DNA from: Planktothrix serta PCC 8927
Lineage (GTDB): Bacteria > Cyanobacteriota > Cyanobacteriia > Cyanobacteriales > Microcoleaceae
Reading direction: 5' to 3'
NCBI RefSeq assembly: GCF_900010725.2
Contig: NZ_LR734829.1
Location: 1-64,000, forward strand
DNA length: 64,000 nucleotides
How positions within the stretch are numbered: the stretch's first letter is position 1; each line of letters opens with the position of its first letter. The notes under the pieces were generated by a model, which saw nothing but the letters and a program-made list of their open reading frames with translations, did no database searches and was not told the origin of the DNA. Position numbers and translations under genes: made by a program. Below, piece by piece: positions 14,793 through 22,841 of this stretch.

Positions 14793-17768
14793 GTGGTTGC
14801 ACAATACCCTGACACCTACGAAGCCAAAACACAAGAGATTGCTAAACAACTGCTGGCGGCGACCCAGGAGAAAAAACGCTCATTGTTGGGTCAGTTACAA
14901 GACCAAATGCGCTTAGATGATAAACTCCTCGACTGGACAATGGCAAACCCTGGTTTACGGGTGCAATTATTTCATTTTATTGATTGTTTACCAGCGCTGC
15001 GGAGTAGACCCGAAATTGCCGCACATTTACAGGAATATCTGACAACAGAAGCAGTCGAACTCCCCGATTTTCTCAAAAAATTACTTAATTTTGCTAACCC
15101 CGACTCCGTAGCCGGACAACTGGCGGCAACAACAGTAGCTCCGGCGGTAGAAACCTTAGCTCAAAAATATATTGCTGGGGAAAATATTCCCAAAGTGATT
15201 AGAACTTTAGAACAGTTACGCAAAGATAAAATGGCGTTTACTGTTGATTTATTAGGGGAAGCTGTTATTACCGAAACTGAGGCAGAATCTTACCTCAATA
15301 ATTATTTAGAATTGATAGAAAACCTCAGCAATGCTGCGAAAAGATGGCAGAATATTCCCCAAATTGATCAAGCCGATGGACAGCCTATTCCTCAAGTTCA
15401 AGTTTCCGTTAAATTAACGGCTTTTTATTCTCAATTTGACCCCTTAGATGCTAAAGGAAGTGAAGAAAAAGTTGGTAAACGTATCCGAATTTTATTACGT
15501 CGGGCGAAAGAATTGGGGGCTGCTGTTCATTTTGATATGGAACAATACGCCTATAAAGATTTAACCTTCAGCATTTTAAAAAATCTGTTGATGGAAGAAG
15601 AATTCCGCAGCCGCACGGATATTGGGATGACGGTACAAGCCTATTTGCGGGAGTCTCAAAAGGATTTAGAAGGAATTATAGAATGGCTGAAGTTGCGGGG
15701 ATATCCCCTGAGTATTCGACTGGTTAAAGGGGCTTATTGGGATCAAGAAACAATTAAATCCATGCAGAATGACTGGCCCCAACCTGTCTATAATGATAAA
15801 GCTGCAACGGATGCTAATTTTGAACGGTTGACCCAATTGATGTTAGAAAATCATCAATATATTTATTCAGCTATTGGTAGCCATAATGTTCGTTCTCAAG
15901 CTAGAGCGATCGCCATTGCTGAAACCTTAAATGTCCCTAGTCGTGCCTTTGAAATGCAGGTATTATATGGCATGGGAGATCAACTCGCTAAAGCCTTAGT
16001 TCAGAAAGGATATCGGGTCAGAATGTATTGCCCTTATGGGGATTTATTACCCGGAATGTCTTATTTAATTCGGCGGTTATTAGAAAATACGGCTAATAGT
16101 TCCTTTGTGCGTCAAAGTTCAGAAAATCGCCCCATTGAGGAGTTATTATCACCTCCAAAAGATAACCCAAATAGCAATATTTTTGATACCTGGAAACCCG
16201 TATTTCCAAATTCAGCCGATACGAACTTTTCTAATGCTGCTTTACGCGATAAAGGGTTACGCGCCTTAGAAATTGTCTATCATCAATTGGGACAAACTTA
16301 CAACCCGTTAATTAATGGTCAATATGTCAATACCGTGCAAATTGTAGACTCGGTAAACCCCTCCAACCCCTCAGAAATTGTTGGGAAAGTCGGGTTAATT
16401 AGTGTTGAACAGGCGGAAACCGCTATTCAAGCCGCCAAAGCTGCATTCCCTGCATGGCGGCATACTCCAGTCCGAGAACGGGCGGGTGTGCTGCGGAAAG
16501 CTGCCGAACTGTTTGAACAACGACGGGCGGAGTTCAGTGCTTGGATGGTGTATGAAGTCGGCAAACCCCTGCACCAGTGCGATGCTGAGATATCGGAAGC
16601 GATTGATTTTTGTCGCTATTATGCCGATGAAATGGAACGGTTAGATCAGGGCTACCAGTATGATACCGCCGGAGAAACCAACCGTTATAACTATCAGCCA
16701 CGTGGCATTTCTCTGATTATTTCCCCCTGGAATTTCCCCCTCGCCATTCCCGTTGGGATGACGGTCGCATCCTTAGTCACGGGTAACTGCACGTTACTCA
16801 AGCCTGCGGAAGTTTCATCGGTGATTGCTGCTAAAATTACCGAAGTGTTAGTCGATGCAGGTGTGCCACCGGGAGTGTTCCAATATGTACCCGGAAAAGG
16901 TTCAACGGTGGGTTCCTACATGGTACAACACCCGGACGTTCACATGATTACCTTCACGGGTTCCCAAGAGGTGGGATGTCGGATTTATGCAGAAGCGGCA
17001 CTGCTGAAACCCGGACAGAAACATCTGAAGCGGGTTGTTGCCGAAATGGGGGGCAAAAATGCCATTATTGTTGATGAAAGTGCCGACCTTGACCAAGCGG
17101 TGGCGGGGGTGGTCTATTCTGCCTTTGGGTATACGGGTCAAAAATGTTCCGCCTGTTCCCGCGTGGTGGTGTTGGAACCTGTTTATCAGGCGTTTGTTAA
17201 CCGTTTAACAGAGGCAGTACGGTCTTTAAATGTGGGGGATGCGGCGTTACTGAGTACGCAGGTTGGCCCGGTGATTGATGCCAATGCTCAACAGAAGATT
17301 AAGGAGTATATTGAGATTGGTAAACAAGAAGCAGAATTAGCGATCCAAGTGTCTGTACCAGAAACGGGTTATTTTGTCGGCCCAACGGTTTTTATTAATG
17401 TTTTACCGACGGCAAAAATCGCCCAAGAGGAAATTTTTGGCCCGGTTTTATCCGTGATTAAAGCCCAAAATTTTGAGGAAGCGTTGACTATTGCTAATGG
17501 GACTAATTTTGCATTAACGGGGGGTTTATATTCACGAACTCCGTCCCATATTAGCAAGGCAAAAGCGGAATTTGAAGTAGGAAATTTGTATATTAACCGA
17601 GGAATTACGGGGGCTATTGTTTCCCGTCAACCCTTCGGTGGGTTTAAACTTTCGGGTGTTGGATCTAAGGCGGGTGGCCCCGATTATTTATTACAATTCT
17701 TAGAACCCCGTCACATCACTGAAAACATTCAACGTCAAGGTTTTGCACCCATTGAAGGCGTTGAATAA
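14793..17768 (+). CDS. putA: Bifunctional proline dehydrogenase / delta-1-pyrroline-5-carboxylate dehydrogenase
   Basis: 991 aa from a GTG with GGAG about 10 nt upstream. Residues about 90-450 are the FAD-dependent proline dehydrogenase barrel: VQVSVKLTAFYSQFDPLD, AVHFDMEQYAYKDLTF, SIRLVKGAYWDQE, IGSHNVRSQ, FEMQVLYGM and RLLENTANSSFVRQ. Residues about 500-985 are the NAD-dependent aldehyde dehydrogenase: SPWNFPLAIPVGM, TFTGSQEVG, VAEMGGKNAIIVDE (general-base Glu) and GYTGQKCSACSR (catalytic Cys). It converts proline to glutamate in two steps with a channelled intermediate. There is no N-terminal DNA-binding domain, so it is not the autoregulating PutA type. Confidence 0.93.
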   Translation: MVAQYPDTYEAKTQEIAKQLLAATQEKKRSLLGQLQDQMRLDDKLLDWTMANPGLRVQLFHFIDCLPALRSRPEIAAHLQEYLTTEAVELPDFLKKLLNFANPDSVAGQLAATTVAPAVETLAQKYIAGENIPKVIRTLEQLRKDKMAFTVDLLGEAVITETEAESYLNNYLELIENLSNAAKRWQNIPQIDQADGQPIPQVQVSVKLTAFYSQFDPLDAKGSEEKVGKRIRILLRRAKELGAAVHFDMEQYAYKDLTFSILKNLLMEEEFRSRTDIGMTVQAYLRESQKDLEGIIEWLKLRGYPLSIRLVKGAYWDQETIKSMQNDWPQPVYNDKAATDANFERLTQLMLENHQYIYSAIGSHNVRSQARAIAIAETLNVPSRAFEMQVLYGMGDQLAKALVQKGYRVRMYCPYGDLLPGMSYLIRRLLENTANSSFVRQSSENRPIEELLSPPKDNPNSNIFDTWKPVFPNSADTNFSNAALRDKGLRALEIVYHQLGQTYNPLINGQYVNTVQIVDSVNPSNPSEIVGKVGLISVEQAETAIQAAKAAFPAWRHTPVRERAGVLRKAAELFEQRRAEFSAWMVYEVGKPLHQCDAEISEAIDFCRYYADEMERLDQGYQYDTAGETNRYNYQPRGISLIISPWNFPLAIPVGMTVASLVTGNCTLLKPAEVSSVIAAKITEVLVDAGVPPGVFQYVPGKGSTVGSYMVQHPDVHMITFTGSQEVGCRIYAEAALLKPGQKHLKRVVAEMGGKNAIIVDESADLDQAVAGVVYSAFGYTGQKCSACSRVVVLEPVYQAFVNRLTEAVRSLNVGDAALLSTQVGPVIDANAQQKIKEYIEIGKQEAELAIQVSVPETGYFVGPTVFINVLPTAKIAQEEIFGPVLSVIKAQNFEEALTIANGTNFALTGGLYSRTPSHISKAKAEFEVGNLYINRGITGAIVSRQPFGGFKLSGVGSKAGGPDYLLQFLEPRHITENIQRQGFAPIEGVE

Positions 17769-17798
17769 GCTAGTAGTTGCGCTTTAGCGCATTAAAAG

Positions 17799-17827
17799 GC
17801 GATCGCTCTTTTAAAAAGGGCGATCGC
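17799..17827. repeat. 29-nt near-palindrome with HIP1 ends, copy 1
   Basis: Two GCGATCGC octamers in near-inverted arrangement around CTCTTTT/AAAAAGGG, with one mismatch. The identical 29 nt recurs at 19477-19505, so the two copies bracket the toxin-antitoxin segment 17.8-19.5 kb. There is no T run, so it is not a simple terminator. Confidence 0.6.
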
Positions 17828-17905
17828 GCTATAATTAATATAGGATTATTGAGGAATTGAAAGAATATGAACCATAAACTCATCGATTCTTTAGTTCAAA
17901 TCATT
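17820..17905 (+). repeat. 86-bp direct repeat, copy 1 (truncated promoter and 5' end of an antitoxin gene)
   Basis: 84 of 86 positions match 18745-18830. The repeat includes the region upstream of the PemK-pair antitoxin gene plus its first 13 codons (MNHKLIDSLVQII). In this copy the reading frame breaks off after the match (ATT AAT AAG TGT AAA GAC TTG). It is a leftover 5' fragment of the antitoxin gene, separated from the intact copy by the higBA module. Confidence 0.75.
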
Positions 17906-17920
17906 AATAAGTGTAAAGAC

Positions 17921-17949
17921 TTGACGATATATTGAATAAATGATACAAT
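17921..17949 (+). promoter_or_regulatory. Sigma70-type promoter upstream of higBA
   Basis: TTGACG (17921-17926), an exact 17-nt spacer, and TACAAT (17944-17949), 61 bp before the toxin ATG. It begins 15 bp after the end of the direct repeat, as if delivered with the higBA module. Confidence 0.6.
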
Positions 17950-18010
17950 TAAAATAAATTCAGATAAAAAATTGATAAGCCTATGAAAAAAATAATTAAG
18001 TTTAAAGATT

Positions 18011-18313
18011 ATGTTCCATTTAATATCAATACGGAATCTTCGTACTGATACTGCAAAATATTCTGATGTCAAAAAGCAGATTGATGATTGGTATGCAGTT
18101 GTCAAAAAAGCCAATTGGAAGAACCTAGAAGATGTTCGTAAAATTTACCGAGATGCTGAAGCCGTGAGTAATTTTACTGTATTTAACATCAAAGGTAACA
18201 ATTATCGATTAATTGTAGGTATCGACTACGAAGAACAGATCGTTTACTACAAATATTTTCTGACTCATGCCGAATATGACAAAGGCAAATGGAAAAATGA
18301 CCCTTACTATTGA
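18011..18313 (+). CDS. higB: HigB-type mRNA interferase toxin
   Basis: 100 aa. Family landmarks are LISIRNLRTDTAKYSDVKKQIDDWY, VKKANWKNLEDVRKIYRDAE, VFNIKGNNYRLIVGIDYEEQIVYYKYFLTHAEYDKGKW. The NIKGN.YRL and TH.EYDK signatures define the HigB toxin family (PF09907 type), which cleaves mRNA on the ribosome. The toxin precedes and overlaps its antitoxin by 17 bp. A clear promoter lies at 17921. The module sits between two copies of a direct repeat derived from a neighbouring antitoxin gene. Confidence 0.9.
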   Translation: MFHLISIRNLRTDTAKYSDVKKQIDDWYAVVKKANWKNLEDVRKIYRDAEAVSNFTVFNIKGNNYRLIVGIDYEEQIVYYKYFLTHAEYDKGKWKNDPYY

Positions 18314-18695
18314 TAAAGCTGTTTATAGAAATCTGTTAGCTGAAGTCACTCCTCAAGTGATTGAAACGGAGGAGGAGTATGATCGTATTTTAGCTATTGT
18401 TGAACGATTAACCTTTGCTAAAACTCGCACTCCTGAAGAACGAGCATTATTAAAATTGCTGGTTCAGTTAGTTGAAACCTACGAATCAGAACAGTATCCC
18501 ATCGATGAATCTGCACCCCACGAGATCCTACAACATTTGATGGAAATCAGTGGAACTTGTGAAAAGGATTTAGTTGGTGCTATTGGCTCAAGTGATGTTG
18601 TCTCTGAAGTTGTTAATGGTAAACGTTCTATTAGTAAGATGCAAGCAAAAGCACTGGCTGATTATTTTCAAGTTTCAATTAACTTATTTATTTAG
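18297..18695 (+). CDS. higA: HigA-type antitoxin
   Basis: 132 aa from the ATG at 18297; a longer frame to 18267 lies within the toxin and is less likely. The acidic N-terminal half (VIETEEEYDRILAIVERLTFAKTRTPEERALLKLLVQLVETYE) matches HigA antitoxins paired with PF09907 toxins. The C-terminal HTH is ISGTCEKDLVGAIGSSDVVSEVVNGKRSISKMQAKALADYF. It should neutralise HigB and repress the operon. Confidence 0.88.
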   Translation: MTLTIDKAVYRNLLAEVTPQVIETEEEYDRILAIVERLTFAKTRTPEERALLKLLVQLVETYESEQYPIDESAPHEILQHLMEISGTCEKDLVGAIGSSDVVSEVVNGKRSISKMQAKALADYFQVSINLFI

Positions 18696-18744
18696 TTAAA
18701 TTTTAATTTAATCTTTAGTAGCCCTGAAGTGTGAAAACAAGGGA

Positions 18745-18830
18745 GCGATCGCGCTATAATTAATATAGGATTATTGAGAAATTAAAAGAATATGAACCAT
18801 AAACTCATCGATTCTTTAGTTCAAATCATT
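18745..18830 (+). repeat. 86-bp direct repeat, copy 2 (intact antitoxin 5' end)
   Basis: Partner of 17820-17905. The repeat begins in GCGATCGCGC, contains a TATAAT-like box and continues through codon 13 of the intact antitoxin gene at 18792. The two mismatches are both in the leader, at the GAGGAATTG/GAGAAATTA position. Because the coding part is identical, the duplication looks recent. Confidence 0.75.
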
Positions 18831-19091
18831 TCTTCATTAACACCGGAAGAAAGACAAAACTTAGAAAAACGATTAGCAAATCAGCAACTATCAATTCAAC
18901 AGTCTTCTATTTCTATTAAAGATGATCCTGGTGTTGGAATGTGGAAAGATCGAGAAGATTTACAGAATTATAGTGAACCTAATACTCAAGAATGGCTTCA
19001 TGCAGTTGCTAACAATCCCGCCTTTGACTTTCTAAAAAACCCTGAAGAAGATATTTACACCATTAGTGATGGAAAGCCGTTTTATGACTAA
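18792..19091 (+). CDS. Putative antitoxin partner of the PemK/MazF toxin
   Basis: 99 aa, with no recognised DNA-binding domain. It has a leucine-rich N-terminus (MNHKLIDSLVQIISSLTPEERQNLEKRL), a middle WKDREDLQNYSEPNTQEWL and an acidic end NPEEDIYTISDGKPFYD. Small acidic proteins of this kind precede PemK-like toxins in many cyanobacteria. The stop overlaps the toxin ATG by 8 bp, which supports a paired function. The antitoxin role is inferred from context. Confidence 0.65.
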   Translation: MNHKLIDSLVQIISSLTPEERQNLEKRLANQQLSIQQSSISIKDDPGVGMWKDREDLQNYSEPNTQEWLHAVANNPAFDFLKNPEEDIYTISDGKPFYD

Positions 19092-19425
19092 AGGTAAAGT
19101 TGTATTAGTGCATTTTCCATTTGATGATTTATCTGCAACAAAAGTCCGTCCTGCGTTTTGTCTTACCAATCAAATTGGGCAGTATAATCATATTATTCTA
19201 GCGTTGATTACCAGTACAACTCCAACTAATATAACAGAATCAGATGTTTTACTAAATACAGATCACCCTGATTTTAAAGCCTCTGGGTTACACAAACCTT
19301 CAACGATCAAGTTAGATTTTTTAGTCACAGTTCGATCATCTATTATCTTGCGTGAACTCGGTCAATTATCCGAAGATACACAAGAACAAATTACTCAAAA
19401 ACTGTGTAAGTTACTGTCTGAATAA
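19084..19425 (+). CDS. PemK/MazF-family endoribonuclease toxin
   Basis: 113 aa from the ATG at 19084; the frame reaches 19066 but would overlap the antitoxin further. The fold signature is KGKVVLVHFPFDDLSATKVRPAFCLT, then ILALITSTTP, TDHPDFKASGLHKPSTIKLDFLVTV, the conserved region of the MazF/PemK-like mRNA interferases. It forms a toxin-antitoxin pair with the upstream gene. Confidence 0.85.
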   Translation: MTKGKVVLVHFPFDDLSATKVRPAFCLTNQIGQYNHIILALITSTTPTNITESDVLLNTDHPDFKASGLHKPSTIKLDFLVTVRSSIILRELGQLSEDTQEQITQKLCKLLSE

Positions 19426-19476
19426 TACAGAATATATTTTGTAGATAGTTGTTGTTGTGTTTTAGTACCCTAAAAA

Positions 19477-19505
19477 GCGATCGCTCTTTTAAAAAGGGCG
19501 ATCGC
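19477..19505. repeat. 29-nt near-palindrome with HIP1 ends, copy 2
   Basis: Identical to 17799-17827 in sequence and orientation. It lies 51 bp after the PemK toxin stop, on the far side of the toxin-antitoxin segment. Confidence 0.6.
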
Positions 19506-19535
19506 TCTACACCAAACAAAATTAATATTAGAAGA

Positions 19536-19760
19536 TCAAATATCTCCAATATTACTATCAGGAGCATCATTACTATCAGGAGCATCCACGAATAAACCTA
19601 AAATCATAATTACAAATCCTAGAAATTTCCCCCCTAATCCTAGCATTACATTGAATGGAAATAAAACCATTGCGACAATATCTCCTAGTCTGGAAAAGAA
19701 ACCTTTTGCAAAAGCAAGAATAGATTCTTTAGCAACTTTTTTAGCAAACTTATCGCTCAT
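19536..19760 (-). CDS. Small hypothetical membrane peptide
   Basis: 74 aa with a strong ribosome-binding site (AAGGAG, 5-6 nt before the ATG). The N-terminus is an amphipathic, Lys-rich helix (MSDKFAKKVAKESILAFAKG), followed by a hydrophobic stretch with glycines (DIVAMVLFPFNVMLGLGGKF, LGFVIMILGLFV). The acidic C-terminus repeats DAPDSN twice because of an 18-bp tandem duplication. No family is recognised. It could be a membrane-active peptide. It is transcribed divergently from the 20087 gene across a palindrome-containing gap. Confidence 0.6.
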   Translation of the reverse strand: MSDKFAKKVAKESILAFAKGFFSRLGDIVAMVLFPFNVMLGLGGKFLGFVIMILGLFVDAPDSNDAPDSNIGDI

Positions 19761-19920
19761 AATTACTCCTTAATATTACTATTGAACCTGTTTGAGTTTG
19801 GTTTTTAGCAACTGTATCAAAACTCTATTGTGATTTTTGTAAAAATCGATAATGTTTTGGATAAAAGCTATTTTTTGCTAAACTCTTTAATATATTAATA
19901 TATAACTCTGGTTTTGGTCA

Positions 19921-19970
19921 TCCGTATAAATACGGAAATTTTCATGCTGTTATCAATCCGTATAAATACA
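19921..19970. promoter_or_regulatory. Repeated TCCGTATAAATAC motif, possible operator
   Basis: TCCGTATAAATACGGA (19921-19936) is a perfect 16-bp palindrome. A second copy of its first 13 bases lies at 19957-19969, 36 bp away, in the same orientation. The pair sits in the 326-bp gap between two divergent genes, upstream of the promoter at 20018, so it may bind a dimeric repressor or activator. Confidence 0.5.
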
Positions 19971-20017
19971 TAGATTTGCTAATAAAGACTGTATTAAAAG
20001 TTAAATTTTAAATTTGC

Positions 20018-20046
20018 TTGACGTTTAGATAGATTATAAATAAAAT
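20018..20046 (+). promoter_or_regulatory. Sigma70-type promoter for the 20087-21872 gene pair
   Basis: TTGACG (20018-20023), a 17-nt spacer, and TAAAAT (20041-20046), 40 bp before the ATG at 20087, which is itself preceded by an AGGGG ribosome-binding site. Confidence 0.5.
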
Positions 20047-20086
20047 ATACAGTGGCTCATGTTGATGATTAACCAGGGGTTCGATT

Positions 20087-20920
20087 ATGAATGCTTTTAT
20101 AAAATCTGATTTAGAGTCTCTAAAAGACGAACAACTCAGAAATATTTTTAACAACCTTAATCTGATCAATATTAATATTTTTCCTCCTAAACGACAGGAA
20201 ATGATAAATACAATTTACGGTTTTCTGCAAAACCATACTAAGTCTGTAAAAAGCCTGAAAGAAATTAATGATCGAGATATTATCGGTTGTTGGCGAAAGT
20301 ACATTAAAAAATTTATTTTAGAAAACAAAAATGAAAAAAATGATGAGTTGAGTGAACAAAAGGATCTAATTTTAGCACAAATTTTAAAAATTCATACGGT
20401 TACTGAAGTGAGTGAAATTAGAGACCAATTAGAAGCGATTTCACGCAATCTTTTGTTATTTGTGTTTAAATCATTAGGAGAGAAAGAAAAACAACAATTA
20501 ATCAAAAAAATTCAGGAAGAAACTGCTGTTAAGTATCATGCTAAGCTAACGGATGAAATATTAAATAAAGCTATGATAGAAGCTATTTTAGGTGGTGCTA
20601 CCCCAGTAGCTTTAGGTGCTGCACTACCTATAGTCGCTGGTTTGTCATTTCACTATTTATCAACAGGTTTCCTCGTCACTGTTGTACTGCCAGCAATTTT
20701 AGGTGTTTTTGGGATAAATTTGGCTGCATTTCTAGGAGGTTTAGCAGTTGTAGCAGGCCCTATTGGATGGGGAATTGCTGGAGGTGTTGGTTTAGTGGCA
20801 ACATTATTAGCAGGTTCTAAGTTTTTCCAGCAAAGGGATGAAGTGTTATTGGTGATGACAATACTTTTTATTTATACTAGCATATATCAAAACCGAATGC
20901 CCACATTACCAGGAAATTAA
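20087..20920 (+). CDS. Hypothetical protein with glycine-rich membrane-inserting C-terminus
   Basis: 277 aa. The first 165 residues are charged and helical (SDLESLKDEQLRNIFNNL, a KNEKNDELSEQKD stretch, FKSLGEKEKQQLIKKIQEE). Residues about 165-250 are hydrophobic and glycine-rich, with two or three membrane-spanning stretches ending in VVAGPIGWGIAGGVGLVATLLAG. The GPIGW.I.G turn recalls the YaaW/UPF0174 C-terminal region and hydrophobic hairpins of pore formers, but I cannot assign a family. It is 4 bp upstream of a second unknown gene and has its own promoter, so the two are probably one unit. Confidence 0.6.
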   Translation: MNAFIKSDLESLKDEQLRNIFNNLNLININIFPPKRQEMINTIYGFLQNHTKSVKSLKEINDRDIIGCWRKYIKKFILENKNEKNDELSEQKDLILAQILKIHTVTEVSEIRDQLEAISRNLLLFVFKSLGEKEKQQLIKKIQEETAVKYHAKLTDEILNKAMIEAILGGATPVALGAALPIVAGLSFHYLSTGFLVTVVLPAILGVFGINLAAFLGGLAVVAGPIGWGIAGGVGLVATLLAGSKFFQQRDEVLLVMTILFIYTSIYQNRMPTLPGN

Positions 20921-20924
20921 TAAT

Positions 20925-21872
20925 ATGTATGACCAGCTTTTAAAACAATTTCCTCAACTGAATGATTTAGGAGAGGTAACAATTAACTTTGCTAGTGGTA
21001 TTGCTAGGAATGCTGCTACTCAGGAAGTTATTGCTCACGCCGAGCAAATCTTAGCTTGTAGTGATGTAGCGACCTATGCGGAAATTGTACTATCGTCTGC
21101 TGGGACTATTATTGTTAACTCGATTGATATCAAAAAAACATTAACCCTTGTTAAACAGATTCATAGTTTATCTGGGATTAATATTGCTCTATCAGGAATG
21201 AATTTAGGTGTTAATTTAGTTGGCTATTATCTGATTAGCTCCAAGTTAGACAACCTGGATAAGCAATTATTTATTGTTCAAAATCAAATAGAAAGCTTGA
21301 TCAAAAATGAACAGCGTAAACTTTTATCCGAGAGTAAACTATTAATCAAAAATTCATTAACCTTGATTCAGCTTTTAGAAGATTATGGGCTGAGTGAAAA
21401 TACAGCGTTAAGTATAGAACTATTATTAGATAGACAGGAAAATCATCTAAGAGAATTAATTAGCCTTCACAACAATCGAGATCAAATTAGCTTATCCTTA
21501 GATCAGATTTATATTATCTACTCAGCTTATATAAATTTATTCAAAGCTTATCTGACAGCGATTTACTTAAAACAGCAAAATCTAACTAGACAAAAAAATC
21601 GGATTCAAGAGGCTCGTGAAATTAATCATCTTTTATTATCTAAAGCCCTTCTCTATTTTATTTATCAAGAATGTTTATTTAATCCTCGAAGAATTTTAAC
21701 GGAGTCAGAGATACAAGAGATTATTAGCTTGTATAAATTATATTCCCAGAGTTATATTGATAATCTCAACAATCATTATAGTTTTTTAATAAAAACTCCT
21801 TTAGATAAGTATCAAGATTTTCAGCAAAAAACCAACAATGCTTATCAGCCTATGATTTGGATTAAGCATTGA
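20925..21872 (+). CDS. Hypothetical protein with central hydrophobic segment and long coiled coil
   Basis: 315 aa. Residues about 1-85 are mildly hydrophobic and helical. A single hydrophobic stretch lies at about 88-110 (INIALSGMNLGVNLVGYYLI). It is followed directly by a long heptad-rich helix (SSKLDNLDKQLFIVQNQIESLIKNEQRKLLSESK) and an all-alpha C-terminal domain. This layout resembles alpha-helical pore-forming or effector proteins in a general way only. It starts 4 bp after the 277-aa gene, so the two are probably co-translated. Function unknown. Confidence 0.6.
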   Translation: MYDQLLKQFPQLNDLGEVTINFASGIARNAATQEVIAHAEQILACSDVATYAEIVLSSAGTIIVNSIDIKKTLTLVKQIHSLSGINIALSGMNLGVNLVGYYLISSKLDNLDKQLFIVQNQIESLIKNEQRKLLSESKLLIKNSLTLIQLLEDYGLSENTALSIELLLDRQENHLRELISLHNNRDQISLSLDQIYIIYSAYINLFKAYLTAIYLKQQNLTRQKNRIQEAREINHLLLSKALLYFIYQECLFNPRRILTESEIQEIISLYKLYSQSYIDNLNNHYSFLIKTPLDKYQDFQQKTNNAYQPMIWIKH

Positions 21873-21915
21873 GTTATTGCACAAACACAATAACGATTAA
21901 CCTTTAACCTGTTTA

Positions 21916-22236
21916 TTATTCTGTTTCTTTCAAACTGATCGAAATTTGAAACCCTAAAGTATTTAAAACTTCAACAAAAGCATAAATTTCAGCACAACCG
22001 CTTTCTGTTAAGATTTGATCGAGTTTTTGATGAGATAACTTTGAAGATTCAGATAGAGTGTTATTTTGTTCTTGAGCTTCTATCACATTTCTCAAGACAT
22101 TTCTCAGTAATTCCGGTTCTGGATGCTGTTCTTCTAAGCAGGCTTCAATATAAAGTGCAGCGTGTTCAGGATCTTTTAACTGTTCAATTAAAAACTCCTG
22201 ATAACTTTTACTGGTTTGTATTTTCACGTTTGTCAT
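21916..22236 (-). CDS. Orphan HTH antitoxin-like protein
   Basis: 106 aa. The sequence MTNVKIQTSKSYQEFLIEQLKDPEHAALYIEACLEE is typical of addiction-module antidote proteins of the HigA/XRE class. The rest (PELLRNVLRNVIEAQEQ, LSHQKLDQILTESGCAEIYAFVEVLNTLGFQISI) matches their short HTH domain. No RelE-like toxin gene lies within 300 bp on the same strand. It may be a solitary regulator or the survivor of a decayed pair. Confidence 0.7.
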   Translation of the reverse strand: MTNVKIQTSKSYQEFLIEQLKDPEHAALYIEACLEEQHPEPELLRNVLRNVIEAQEQNNTLSESSKLSHQKLDQILTESGCAEIYAFVEVLNTLGFQISISLKETE

Positions 22237-22426
22237 AGTCTTTTCAATTTATTACTGATTGTTAATTGTGGCTATTAATTCTCTGTTTAAAGGTTAATTA
22301 AAATAATAATAGCGAACTCAACTTCTGAATTTTTGAAATGATCCTTTATAATAACTTTCAAGTTTTTTCATCTATCCTAAGATAGAATCATTCTAATTAG
22401 TCTCCCCCTTACCCAAACCGTAGCCC

Positions 22427-22666
22427 GTGAACAACAAATACGCGCAAGTCAAAGAAGTTCTAAGTCTGTGTTTACCTGCTGAAAATGTTGTCTCCCTGCT
22501 GGAGCAAGTTCATCTTCAACTTGATGCCGATCCTGATACAGTGCTGGAAGTTGTTACAACAATTCGTGACTTTTCCATCCGTCATGAGTGCTCCTTTGGA
22601 ACCGCTTTTTCCCTCTTTCGGCAGTGTCGTAACTTAGGCGATTGGCGACGATTGAAAAACTTATAA
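22427..22666 (+). CDS. Small hypothetical protein
   Basis: 79 aa from a GTG; no clear ribosome-binding site. The sequence is compact, helical and contains two Cys (SLCLPAENV, RHECSFGTAF). A weak terminator-like hairpin lies about 110 bp downstream. No family is recognised, and coding status rests on the plausible composition and uninterrupted frame. Confidence 0.45.
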   Translation: MNNKYAQVKEVLSLCLPAENVVSLLEQVHLQLDADPDTVLEVVTTIRDFSIRHECSFGTAFSLFRQCRNLGDWRRLKNL

Positions 22667-22776
22667 TCTTATATTAGATTCTAGCATTTTTTAATTCAAT
22701 TGCCAACTCTGCATGACTTGTCTTTAAGTCCAGAGGTAAGAATTTTTTAGAATTTTTTTTAGCTTTTATTGACCCC

Positions 22777-22835
22777 TAACCCCACCCCAGTCTTTCCCAA
22801 AGCGGAACAATTGAGGTGGGGTTTCTCTTAACTCC
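22777..22835 (+). terminator. Possible terminator hairpin
   Basis: AACCCCACC (about 22778-22786) pairs with GGTGGGGTT (about 22813-22821) and is followed by TCTCTTAACTCCTT. The loop is long (about 26 nt) and the T run is broken, so it is a weak candidate for ending plus-strand transcription. Confidence 0.4.
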
Positions 22836-22841
22836 TTGAGC

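Noticed and set aside
14698-14916. 72-aa frame upstream of and overlapping putA
   Set aside because: Most of it is the shadow of the putA coding sequence in another frame, and the GTG at 14793 with its GGAG is a better start for a real gene.
17982-18044. Short frame starting MKKIIKFKDYVPFN in front of higB
   Set aside because: It is only 20 codons and overlaps the toxin start. A leader peptide is conceivable but there is no supporting signal.
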